DNA of 64,000 nucleotides from Aquatica leii (lineage: Eukaryota; Arthropoda; Insecta; Coleoptera; Lampyridae): positions 49,038,837-49,102,836 of the forward strand of contig CM069438.1 of assembly GCA_035610365.1 (NCBI GenBank), given 5' to 3'. The position numbers and the translations under genes are program-made. The notes under the pieces were generated by a model. It ran no database searches. It saw only the letters and a program-made list of their open reading frames with translations, and was not told the DNA's origin. Shown piece by piece: positions 46,665 through 57,129 of this stretch (within the stretch, counting starts at the first letter, position 1; every line of letters starts with the position of its first letter).

Positions 46665-46800
46665 GAATTTCCCTACATTTTTGTTTTTATTATTTGTCAC
46701 TAGTACGTCTAAAAAGTCCCTGTTATTTTCTCTCCATAGTGTAGTTTTTTTAGACGTACTAATGACAAAGAATAAAAACGGAAAGTAAGGGCATTTTGTA
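46665..46800. repeat. Inverted repeat within Penelope-like RT sequence
   Basis: GTCACTAGTACGTCTAAAAA (from 46696) pairs with TTTTTAGACGTACTAATGAC (ending 46766). Pairing continues outward over TTTTTATT(A/C)TTTG and beyond, with a loop of about 30 bp. Both arms encode the same RT segment: FLDVLMTKNKNG on the plus strand and FLDVLVTNNKNKN on the minus strand. The arms are therefore an inverted partial duplication of the element. Confidence 0.75.
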
Positions 46801-46925
46801 TTTAGAAAAAAAATGCACAACATTAGATATTTAAACACCAAATCCTACCATCATTTTAAACAGAGGGCAATTTGTTACCAACGTTTTTATTCCAATAGGT
46901 CCTGTTAGTAATAACTACGTTGCTA
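46715..46925 (+). pseudogene. Penelope-like element RT, C-terminal segment
   Basis: Plus-strand frames read FLDVLMTKNKNG, then FRKKMHNIRYLNTKSYHHFK and QRAICYQRF. These follow the Penelope-like RT pattern FLD(V/L)..., RK.T.T.RYL....HH...K.... The reading breaks at repeat D2 (46933) and the element continues at 48279. Penelope-like elements encode an RT joined to a GIY-YIG endonuclease. Confidence 0.72.
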
Positions 46926-46932
46926 GTTAAGA

Positions 46933-48278
46933 TGTCAGTGAGTGAGCGTGGTTGAAAATTGTATAATAAAAAAGAGAAAAAAAAATAGGCGCCACTCCTT
47001 GTACTGGCAAAATCCTTGGTTTGTAGACATTAAGAGTCCAGTCCAAGAAGAAGTAAGATGTAAGGAAACAACTATCAACGAGAGAATAAACAGTTTTGTT
47101 ATATAACCACTCTTGTCTTTTTAGAGGTAACAAGTAATAATAAAAAGTAAATGTTACCTATACTCAATCGGTTACACACTAACACTGTATGTTAGTACTC
47201 GTGTTTTTTAGATAATAATATATTATAAATTTCACTCATTACCAATTAACAATAAAATAACAAACAACGAAGTAAAATCGAACCTACATTAATATTTACA
47301 TTCAGCCGCGAAAAAGCAATTGTCGACAATCGAACCTGAACGTTTAAATTAGTATTAAAAAAGCGACATACCCTAGACCTGAAGTTTCTTACGTAAATAG
47401 CAAATAAATATACTATTTCAGTAATATTATTTCTTGACTTTTTGAAGAGTGTAAGCTTACAATTGACGATGTATATTTGCCGAAGTCTGGCCGTGACTAC
47501 GAATAAATACTTAAGTGAACGTACACAATAAGTACAGAAATTTAAATATAACTGCAGTATTGACTTAACTAAAAGTAAAATATTAATAATAATCTTAAAG
47601 AATATAACTAATTGATTAATAACTAATAAAGTTGAAGGCATAGTCAATAGAATTATAGACAATTATGTAGCACAATACAAAAAGGCATCACAATTTAGTA
47701 TCGTGGAGCGTAAGTCCAATCTTCTTTTTACATGCCATCTTCGCGACGAAGGATGACTCTCATCATATGGTTTAAAAAGGATTTATACCATTCTCTCAGG
47801 TTTTTTTAGTCTACTTTTTTATTAGCATATTAAAATCTCACTTGACGGGTAGCGTATCAAAGTTCAATTTAAACAACCTCACGTCAGTACACTTAAGCTT
47901 GGGAAACGGTTTTGAGTGTTTTTTAGTTTGTTATAGAGAATTTGAGACCAACAATTGCAAAATGGCGTGCGTAGTCATCAACTGTGAACATTAGGTAGAT
48001 CAAGAATCGCCTTAATTCCGTCAATGTACGTTAGACATTTTTATTTTAGTAAAATCGCTCAGAGCGTAATAGTAATAACAACGACGAGAAATTAAATTTA
48101 AAAAAATTACTTACAATTGAACGGATAAGGTTTCTATCAAGATCAAAATCAAAACCACTCACAGCAAATTTTTAATAGCAAATGAATCAGAGCAAGGTTT
48201 CCCACTGCAGATATTGTCGTAGTAGGAATTGTATTAAAATACGAAAATGTGAAACGTTAATACTAACGACACGTAACA
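46933..48278. mobile_element. Repeat D2, LTR-like element inside the Penelope-like element
   Basis: Begins TGTCAGTGAGTGAGCGTGG, ends CTAACGACACGTAACA, 1346 bp, collinear with D1. GGCGCCA is at 46988-46994. It separates Penelope RT from its endonuclease. Flanks AAGA and AATT do not form a duplication. The 138-codon minus frame at 47246-47662 lies within it and is not recognised. Confidence 0.68.
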
Positions 48279-48790
48279 AATTGTTTTACATATTTTAGAT
48301 AACAATAATCTCCGGAAAAATAAGAAGACACTGCTGGAGTCCTTACTACAAAATCAATATAGGGCCAAAGAAATTCGAAAGGCATTCAAGAGAGCAGCCA
48401 ATCTAAAAGTCAATTATGACGTACTGCTTCCTACTAACACCGCTTGTTTGTCGTATTCTTTGGTTCCATAGATAAAATAAACAAAACATTAAAGAAATGT
48501 AACATCAAAACGGTCGTCACAACCAAATATATTTTGAACAATCAGTTATATATGTAAAAGGTAAACAAGAGATCTTAAAACATATTTTTGTTCCTGTGAA
48601 TCAAGTGATATAGGTAACACGGAGTGTTCAATTTCAGTTAGAGTAAAAGAACATTGCAGATTTACAAAATAAACGGTGCCTGAACATGTGTGGAACAAAA
48701 GGCATAGAAAACAGACATCTAATGAAGACGGTTTAAAACTCAGTAAACCTTGTCGGTTTTGTTTGTAATACCTGTAAAATAAGCTATTCT
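48279..48790 (+). pseudogene. Penelope-like element, RT end and GIY-YIG endonuclease remnant
   Basis: ILDNNNLRKNKKTLLESLLQ is followed by NQYRAKEIRKAFKRA, the segment in which Penelope-like elements have L..N.YP...I. Then come CNIKTVVTTKYI-type residues and, in a further frame, SISVRVKEHCRFTK and VPEHVWNKRH, which fit the R.KEH...EH....H end of the GIY-YIG nuclease. The GIY and YIG signatures themselves are not readable. Confidence 0.7.
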
Positions 48791-51440
48791 GTGTGATGGT
48801 GTGAGACTTATGCGGTTTTACTTACTTTTATAGAGTATTTAATTTGGCGTTTTTAACTGTTCTAGAAATTTTCTAGACCGTTTATGACTATTCGTACTCA
48901 CAGGAGCATAAATAGAAGTTAATATTTCATCAACAAAAATCTATATATTTTATAAGGCGACTGTACCAGTAGCGATCAGAGAAGGTTGAGAGTTCACATT
49001 GCTTAAAACTTCTGTACGACCTCTTGGATTTATAGTTTTTTTGTGTATTAGTTTACTTATGCTTAGATATATCACCACAGCACTATATTGGTACAATTAT
49101 GGAAACCCAGTGCTGAGAAGTCCCCTAAACAATGTTCCATACTTTCTTTAATGTCGTTTTTACTGCTAGTATTTTTAAATTTTTATTTAGTTTTTGAGAC
49201 AAGGCGTTTATTGTTAATAATCATAAAGTTGTAACAAAAAATAAAGTTTAAAAGCAAAAATATTTATATTGTGTCTATCAAAGGTAATAAAATATCAAGA
49301 CTAAAAATTTTGAGTAGTTATAATGGCGTACAATAAAAGTTATTAAACAGATTAAATAAATTAGCTTTTTAGCATTGTTTAGTCTAGATTATTAGGGGTA
49401 GTTTGGTTTTAGGATTAGCGATTTAGCTAAAAGGTTTGCTTTAAAACTTTCTCGGTACCGATCTTAAATCACAGAATAAAACCGAAGAAACTTTTTAAAA
49501 TGTTTATTAGATAAACTGATTTAGTAACATCTGTAGCAAACTAAGCAAAGTCAATAAATTGTGTACCGTTCTCTACATGTAATCTAATTCGAGTTGGTTG
49601 AACCAGTAAACTGGAAGGGTAATCCTGAACATTTTTCTATTTACAAGTCCGGGAGGTTTCGGATTTGTTTAGGTGTGGATTTACTTTACATCAGGTTGCA
49701 GATGAACAATAATAGGATCCATATATCTTCTCTTTGTTGAGATTACAGTCTGGAATAAATTGGATCATTTTTACTTGTACAAATATAGTAAAACGCTATC
49801 ATATTTAGCGGAACGTCCGCCAGAAGGTTCCATGTCAAACAAACAAGACACATAACGCAACGGGTTTTCATTTTCTAAAAATCAGTATTTTTATTGGTGT
49901 TTTACGATAACCGGGTTAGGAAATATTTTTGTAGTTATGTAAATGATTTTTTTAAAAGTGGTTTATTTTAGATAAATTTTTTCAGATAAAAAGCAAAGTA
50001 AATAAAAATATTTGTTTGGTCGCAGTGTCTCAAATACTATTTTTGGATTTGCGGCGTAACGATCGTTTAATATGTAATTATGGAGAGGTTTGGTTTTATT
50101 GTTGTTTAGTACTAGGGAAAAGTTTATTTTTATTTTCTTTCGAGTGATAGGTAAGTGATGCAACTAACAAATTTGTGATATGAAGATTCGGTTTTAAATT
50201 TTTGTTGAATCTACAATACGAAATTTATTAGCGAATTTTTTTTAAACTTGATGTATAAAAACTGCATATAGAAAGTGAGATCAATTATTTGTAACTCACC
50301 ACAAAGAAAGCAACGGCAGCTCAAAATTTCCGAGACTGGGAAGTGGATATAGCAACTAATAGAATTCAACTTGTCTTTGAAACGCTGATTATAATTTGGC
50401 TAAAAGCACCAAAATGAGAAAAGTAATCCAGGTGCTTGTTTTCACCTGACAACACTTAAGGACGAGAAATAAGACACAATCAAACTAACACGAAGTGCAT
50501 TTATCTCAACGACAACGTATAAAAAAGTATAAATCTTACAACTATTCGTCAAGCAATATCACTGTAACTAAACTATCGAGGTATGCAACACCCTATACGA
50601 TAAGGTAATTACGGTAGTCGCACACACAATCGACACTAAAATTGTTACATACAGAAAAGGTTACTTACGTCTTTAATAGTTGTTAGCGCTAGTGGCAATA
50701 AGCATCTCCTAAAAACTGAAAAAATTACAACAGATTGTGTTACATTTTTAAAAAGAGATTAAAATAAAGGCTAAAACAACTTTTAACAGCATCAAAACAA
50801 AAATTTTCCAGAAACAAAAAACTTTTAAAAAACCCGAAGAAATACTTGTAAAAATAGGCGTGAAATGAAATGGATACGATTAAAATGTTGGCAAAAGAAA
50901 AATAATATAAACAAAGTAAATAAAGGTGTTGAAAGTGCATATCAACAAAAATTAGATAAGGCAATAACTCAAAAACCGGCGAGGCGATAGGCGGCAATTT
51001 TTTTTTTCTAAACCAAAAGGAAGCTTATCGGTTCATAAAAATCAAGAAAATAATTAACATGCTAAACGAATTTAGAAGAATTTACAAGGTGCAATTAAAA
51101 AATAACGGGACGGTGCAATTTAAGGAAAACACAGTAGCAAAATATAGAATACACAGGAATGTAACTTACAAACGAATAAAATTTAAAAAATGAAAAAGTT
51201 AATAAAACAAAGCAAAAAAAATAAAAAATAACTTTAGAAGATACCAGAAATAATTTCAAATAATAGATAGGGAGAAATTTTTATGATCCAATTCAGTGTG
51301 TGAATCCTCTTGGTGTTTGTGGTCAAAGTGATTGGTTTACACATTTAAATATGAAATTTAAAAACACAAAAACACCATTAAAGATGCTTAACTCGTGGAG
51401 CGCAGCGGACAAGAAAAGAAAAGCGACGAACATACAATTT
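48791..51440. other. No recognisable feature
   Basis: About 2.6 kb of AT-rich sequence. Minus frames of 66 and 85 codons (49963-50163, 50740-50997) have low-complexity hydrophobic or lysine-rich composition and no family signature. Confidence 0.35.
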
Positions 51441-51469
51441 CATCAAGTAATTTATTAAAAGAAAGCAAA

Positions 51470-52790
51470 CCTGGCATTCATGGAGATGTTAGAAACAATA
51501 GAAGCTCTTAAAAATCTGCATATGCAAATGTTAAACATAACGGAAAAACTACAAACATTAGAAAATAAAAGAAAGATATAGCGACAAAGGGACACGAAAA
51601 GAATAATAAACAAATGGGAGAAAGTAGAGAAATTAAAAATAGAAATAGAAACGTAAACAGAGCTACAAATAGATACGCCAAAGAAAACATCGCGGACAAG
51701 GAAATACAAAATATACAATGGACGACAGATGGAAACGAGGTAATAAGTAATATAGAAAAAGATGGGAACAGATCAGCAAAGAAGAATGCAGCGAAGAAGC
51801 GTTTAAAATTACAAAATAGCACACCATCTGGAGAAAACAAAAATACAACTACAATATGGACTAGTACCAAAGAAGCGAAAAATACCGGACCACAAATAAT
51901 TATCAACACGAACTTTTCCGATCTGGATGATGCGAACAGCAGAAATAGAAACACTAGAAAAGGATTGGAAAACAACAGTTAATATACAATCGACAATAAA
52001 AAAGATAAATAATAAAAGTGAAATATGAGGACGAAGAAAGAGGTATATGAAAAAAACTAGAGAAATTAAAGAAAGAAAGAGAAATAACATTAAAATGACT
52101 TAGAATAATAGACGTAAGCAGACGACCGAATGCATATTTCAAAGCACGCAGAAAAACATAAAGTTACTGATACCCATGCAACATAAAAGCAAAACAGGGG
52201 GAGGACAATAAAACAAATAGAAGAAATACATATGCTCTAATCGTAAAAAAAGGGGAAAAATACGAAAACACTGTAAAAAACATAGAAACAAAACTGCAGA
52301 GAACGGAAGAAGCAGAAAACATTAGAAACCGTTAGGAAGTACAAAAGACGGCAACTCACAACTCTCGAAAAGCACAGTAACACTCTAATAAGGACCAAAG
52401 AAATACTAGAAGCAGACAACGAGGGTACAACAGCGGAGATCAAAAGGGAAAGTATAAGAACAAAAAATATATAATAATAGGGATGGATGTGCTTATGGAC
52501 AAGGAAGGCGTAGAAAACGTACTAAAGTAAAAATGGAGTAAAGATTCATATAGGAGAATTTTGGCAAAATAAAAACCAAACGAAAACGGTGACTGCAAGA
52601 CTAGCAGAAGAGGGCGCTGTAGAAATAATAGAAAAGAACAAAAACAAGACAAGAATGGCAAAATGCAACATCGAAGAACAGTATAATGGACACTTAGCTT
52701 CAACCTGCAAAGGCACCGACCAAACAACTTTGTGTCATAAATGTGGAAAAAGAAGGGCATATATACATACATATTTATTTTTCTATTTCA
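51470..52790 (+). pseudogene. LINE ORF1 remnant with CCHC knuckles (R1/I-like)
   Basis: Plus-strand frames encode a Lys/Glu/Arg-rich, coiled-coil-like protein, including a 122-codon stretch at 51614-51982, and end with TARLAEEGAVEI, then YNGHLASTCKGTDQTTLCHK and CGKRRAY. This is the paired zinc-knuckle end of R1/I/Jockey ORF1: GH.A..C of the first knuckle and C.KCGK of the second are visible, and the first CX2C is lost. Many frameshifts. No ORF2 follows, so the copy is truncated at about 52790. The long minus-strand frames here are shadows with phenylalanine-rich nonsense. Confidence 0.68.
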
Positions 52791-52799
52791 TTTATTAAA

Positions 52800-53293
52800 C
52801 AATGAAAAAGAATAATGAAAAAGGAGTATGCACTACACAAATAATAAAAAAACGAGAAAAGGAAAAACAAAAGCAAAGTAAAAGGAAAAATATAAAAAGA
52901 AAAAGCAAGGCAAAATAAAAATTGATAATTAACAGTAATAAAAAAAATTCTTAAAGTTAACACGTGACAGTAGTAAAACGCGATAAAAACAAAGAAAATT
53001 TAACGTCACCACAAAAAAGATACGCCCTCTTTATCTCAGCGATTCTTTCTCATTCAACTATTGAAATTTTATTTGATTTACAAGATCAAATATGCTGGTG
53101 TTCACAAATTCTTTTACTGAGCATTTAGTTAACACGTGCTGATTTTTCAGTTTGACAGTCAAACCGCAAATGCGTAGACTTTAACGGAAATAAAAGAGGG
53201 AGTAATTTAATACTGGCAACGGAATTTGAACATAACAAAATTTATACCAAGTAAAAAGCGATAACAAGGTTTTGTAACATAATAACTTTAGCA
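52800..53293. other. No recognisable feature
   Basis: A-rich, then mixed sequence. It may hold an intron of the BESS-like gene that follows, since TTTAGCAG at 53286-53293 could be a splice acceptor. Confidence 0.3.
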
Positions 53294-54476
53294 GTCACCA
53301 TCAATATCAGAAGAGAGCTGACAACGATGGTTTGGTTCAAGTTTTAAAAGTATTGCAATGAGAGAAGAACGTAAAAGATCAAGCGATTCTGATTCATATA
53401 GATTATTTATGCTTTTGCTGCTAAATGATTTTTGAAAGGTTCTGGATTATCGTAGACTTTCTACAAAAATTGAGTTATTTGCCGCAATAAGAAGAGCGCA
53501 AATGTTTCCGCTGGAAACTCACAACTCCGAATTTGACCTAAATCTCCAAGGCGATTTTATTATGAACCAGGCACGTCATCCGCTGAACCATATATCCGTA
53601 GATATATACACGACCAGAAGCCTTGAGCGGTAGCCAATATCGCCATGGATACGCAATACAGCCAAATTATGGGATAAAAACTTCGTAAAGTATGCAAAGT
53701 GGTCGTGGATACTCAACACAGCCGAATTATAGACCAGAAGCCTCATGCAATGTGCAAACTGGCCATGAATATTCTACGCCTACTTTGGAAAGGCTACGAT
53801 ATGATCGAGTGTTTTCACCAACCGATACAAATGATTCAGATATGACTCACGATTCTGAAATACAGTCGAACTCCTATATAGTGATGTTCAAAGTTCCCTT
53901 CAAAGACATCATTATATAGAAACTTCATTGTATAGAATTTTTACTTAAAAAATAAAACACAAATTTAAACGTACATAAGAAATACATATTAATTATAAAC
54001 ACTTTGGTTTTGTCATTTTTAACCAACTTTACACTTAAACAACTTGAAACGAAAAAATTGCAAATGAAACGTGTTCAATAATATGACAATGCATTTCAAA
54101 ACTCGAAGGAACTCCTATAATCCTCTAAACAATTTATGCATTTATGTCATTTACAAACGTACAGAATTTTTAGTACCATTAGTAAGGGCGTAAATTAAGA
54201 AGTCTTATAATCCGCTTATCCGTTTAACAAAGCGGCATTGTAAAGGTAAAGTAAATTGTACGTGATTCCAAGAAAACTTTAAGTAGTTATAGGTAACATT
54301 TTCTTTGAAAAAGATCTTAATATAGAATTTGAACAGCATATTTTAGAGGTGTTTTACACGCATTTTAACCCGAAGGTCAATATCCTAAAGAAAATATCAC
54401 TAAATAGAAAAAATCATTAAATAGGAGTTCATTGAATGGAGGTCCGACTGTAGTTGATTTGTTTTAATTATAAATA
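53294..54476 (+). pseudogene. BESS-domain protein, 3' exon, split by a MITE
   Basis: The only coding remnant that looks cellular. From 53294 the frame reads SPSISEES (stop) and then SYRLFMLLLLNDF (stop) KVLDYRRLSTKIELFAAIRR. The F..LLL.D......LS.KIE....I pattern is that of a BESS motif, a protein-interaction tail of insect MADF/BESS transcription factors. A Tyr/Gln-rich tail follows after frameshifts, with GHGYAIQPNY-like repeats (RHGYAIQPNYG, GRGYSTQPNYR) and an acidic end, DTNDSDMTHDSEI. The pogo-like MITE enters at that point. Beyond it the frame would end VDLF, stop, with AATAAA at 54470. Stops at about 53312 and 53434 make it a pseudogene. It could instead be an accessory gene of a DNA transposon. 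Confidence 0.6.
53863..54450. mobile_element. pogo/Tigger-like MITE with TA target duplication
   Basis: Left end CAGTCGAACTCCTATATAGTG, right end (complement) CAGTCGGACCTCCATTCAATG, both flanked by TA (53861-53862 and 54451-54452). Further into the ends, alternating TATATAG/ATTAAATAG blocks also match in inverted order. Length is 588 bp, with no transposase frame. CAGTCG ends and TA duplication are typical of pogo/Tigger DNA transposons. Confidence 0.82.
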
Positions 54477-55165
54477 AACTAAATTATTCACCTCAAAGTA
54501 ATTGCCAATTCTTCATGTGAAGATTATACAAACACGCATTACAAGTATTGGGTGTACCCATATTGGAATTTTTTTATATTTTCCAATAAGTTAGCAACAT
54601 TCCACTGGACATTCCTGTGTAAAGGCTGCAGTCTATTGAGCAACGCCAGGTAGAGGCAGCGGCAGGCATTGTTTATCTCATTGTTGGTTTTTGCCATGAC
54701 ACTACAGCTTCTTGAAAATGCGCGCGGGCTGGGTTTACGTGACAGTAAGTAATTGGGAATACGGATCTCCAATTACCTTGGTCAATGTAGACAAGGTTGT
54801 TCTGCCTTGACTTGTTAGTCTGCGTACATCTTATCTACCTTTCTATTCACTCACATGGAGTTGGTGCCTGTTAGGTAGATTCAACCCACAGGTTTTTGGA
54901 GTTAGCTTATTATCACAATTATATAGTTCGGTTAGCTAGCCAGATCAATAGTTTTTCAGTAAAAAGTTTAAAAAACCATGTGACGTTTGATCCATTAAAA
55001 TGCCATCATTTGGAAACTGCCATGTAGTAAAAATGTTTACCTGATTTTTTTTGTTAAGTTAAGGTAGAGTTAACTAATTTTTTGGTTAACTGGAATTTAT
55101 TCCTAAGATAAGAACGTTCTCTCCGGGTTTGAACCGCGTCCTTGATGTAACCGAAGTTGGCAAAG
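54477..55165. other. Unrecognised sequence
   Basis: A 77-codon minus frame (54539-54772) in a less AT-rich patch has no known motif. The part after about 55030 may belong to the retroelement 3' end noted at 55166. Confidence 0.3.
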
Positions 55166-55197
55166 GTTTCACCCACTTTATATAGGAGCTTCATCAG
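55166..55197 (-). other. CTGATGA...GAAAC motif, inverted
   Basis: On the minus strand, CTGATGA (55191-55197) is followed 20 nt later by GAAAC (55166-55170). The intervening stem is weak. It is the third occurrence of this layout in the window and may mark the end of a non-LTR or Penelope-like element. Confidence 0.35.
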
Positions 55198-55299
55198 GGC
55201 GATGAGAAAAATCGAAGAACTCATAAACAAGCAACCAAAATCTAACTAAGAACTTCTCAAAAGTTAGGTAATTAACTCATGAACCAAGCCAGATTCTAA

Positions 55300-55937
55300 A
55301 CTCCATAGAAAAGTGATCGGTCGTAGTCCCAAAGCCGTCGGACGAGAGGTCTACATGCAGCGCACCTGCGGATTGACGGACGAAATTTGCGATCGTTGGG
55401 ATGTTGAGTTCTTGGTGGACACCATGGAGTATTTGGAAGATCTAGATTTTTGGTGCGGTGTGGGTTTTGGCAGCGTAGAACAATATTTTGGGCTGCGTAT
55501 GGAGTCGGGGTGCAGGGCCGATGATCGTCTTGTAGATGAGGGAGATTGCTGTCGATGTTGAGGCGCGGTTGTTGCGGCACAGCATGGGATTAATGTTTAC
55601 TCAGCAGCAGTTGGAACAGGCCAGCTTCTAAGTGATGTGGAATTTTCAAAGAAGTTTTTTTGTATAGAAGATGAAACCGAGGTATTTAGTCTCTCGTCCA
55701 CCTAAGGCGACGTCGCGTTGCCTTTGATGTGGAGGCGGCGTATGACGGCAATGTTTTTTTGGTTGAAGAGGACGGCGGTGCTTTTGATGGGATTGAAGTG
55801 TATTCTCCAGTCGTCGTAACAGTTGTCTAGTGACGTGAGGGCTTTTTCAAAATTTCTCTTATCCAAGCCGGCGATGTCGTCGGCGTAGAAAGTGTAGGTG
55901 AATCCGTTGATTTTTGGTACGTCTATTATTTGATAGC
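55300..55937 (-). pseudogene. Jockey-B reverse transcriptase, catalytic box to C-terminus
   Basis: The minus strand reads KINGFTYTFYADDIAGLDK, with YADD at 55876-55887, then LDNCYDDWRIHFNPIKSTAV, a Jockey-style Y...W...(I/F)N..K segment, and RRLHIKGNATS. After frameshifts the C-terminal part gives SLIYKTIIGPAL and ISSVNPQVRCM-like blocks. The catalytic box is intact but the frame is broken downstream, and the N-terminal half of RT is missing. Confidence 0.85.
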
Positions 55938-57129
55938 CGTTCCGCCACGTGCTGGCACCTGTTCCTGTTCGATAACGAATTATGAAGGATTAATTTCCGA
56001 ACAATACTTTTGTGGGACGAGTATAACTCGATTTATAAGACATATGGTTAAAATTTAATGGAACCAAAGCTAATCACACTTCAACGAAGATTCTTACTCC
56101 AGGGCGGCAGATGCCATGCGAAACCACCTGTCCTCGACGGTGTATAACAGCATTCGACAACCGGGTTATGCTTTATGTACTTTCGATTAACAATAAGTAA
56201 CCATTTTTGTAGATTTTGATTTCGTGGAGGCATTGGTTTGACACGACTTGCTATTTAAAGGTGATTTCAGGCTTACTTGCCGGGGAAAGCGCTTTCTTCG
56301 ATCAAGTAGAAGTTCCTGTATTATGGGTAAGTTGTTTTATTTATTTGTTCGCTGTCAGAAAGGTCGCTCCACGAAACTGTAGCTAATATGAATTCCGTAA
56401 TTATTAACCTTGTTGTATTACCATATTTAGGGTAGTAACATTAATTATTCTGTGTGTTTCTGCATGCTGTAACATACAACCAATAATTAGTACGAAAGTT
56501 TAGTATTAATTCAGTAATTATTATCACTGTTTTATTATCAGTAAGGTCGTATTATTACTTCTTTGGTGTGTTTCGCATACGATATGAACAACCAACAATT
56601 AGTACGACAGTTTAGTATTAATTCAGTTATTATTATCACTGCATTTTATTATCAGTAATGTCGTATTATTAGTTATTTTATGTTGTTTCGCATACTGTGC
56701 ACAAACAATATTTACTACGAACTATCATTCGCTGTTCATTTCAACGTAACTTACTTATGTATTGTGTGTTGCCGGTATTACTGGCATTCCTTATATACTG
56801 AGAATTCGATATACCCGTGATAATCATCAACGATTCTAAATTAAAGTTGTTATTTTTTGGTTACTTTTTCTTTTATGATCACATACCTTTCTCTTCTTTG
56901 TATCGTCGTTATCTAATAACTTGAACGGTGGCTACTCGACCATCAGAGTAACAAGGATTACGAACCTCCAATTGCGTTACCATAAGTTTGGACCGTCTGG
57001 CCGTGAACGAGGCAGAAGTGTTATCTTAGTTCAGCTCCTGGCGCCCTTAAGCATAGTTTCTGTGAACCCCCTACTTCCTGACTATATGAGTTGGCCGTGC
57101 AGGGTTCGTAAAACCTAAAGCTTGTAACA
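55938..57129. mobile_element. Repeat B4, inverted and missing its far end
   Basis: Fourth family B copy, inverted relative to B1-B3. The TG end is at 57129 (complement TGTTACAAGCTTTAGG) and GGGCGCCA on the minus strand at about 57037-57044. Matching runs to about 55938, where the last 250 or so bp seen in B1 and B2, including the GTAACA end, are absent. The internal 110-115-bp unit occurs two and a part times (56455-56710). Confidence 0.8.
56455..56710. repeat. Tandem 110-115-bp units inside B4
   Basis: Units share TGTTTCGCATAC or TGTTTCTGCATGC, CAACCAA(T/C)AATTAGTACGA, AGTTTAGTATTAATTCAGT and TTATTATCAGTAA. Two full units and one partial. Confidence 0.78.

Noticed and set aside
47246-47662. 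138-codon minus-strand frame
   Set aside because: It lies in LTR-like repeat D2, and no motif was found.
51508-51975. 155-codon minus-strand frame, rich in Phe, Leu and Ser, looking like a membrane protein
   Set aside because: It is the antisense of an A-rich LINE ORF1; such composition arises automatically and the plus strand has the zinc-knuckle evidence.
55120-55165. tRNA-like stretch GGTTTGAACCGCG on the plus strand
   Set aside because: It resembles a T arm only; no acceptor or anticodon arm could be placed around it.
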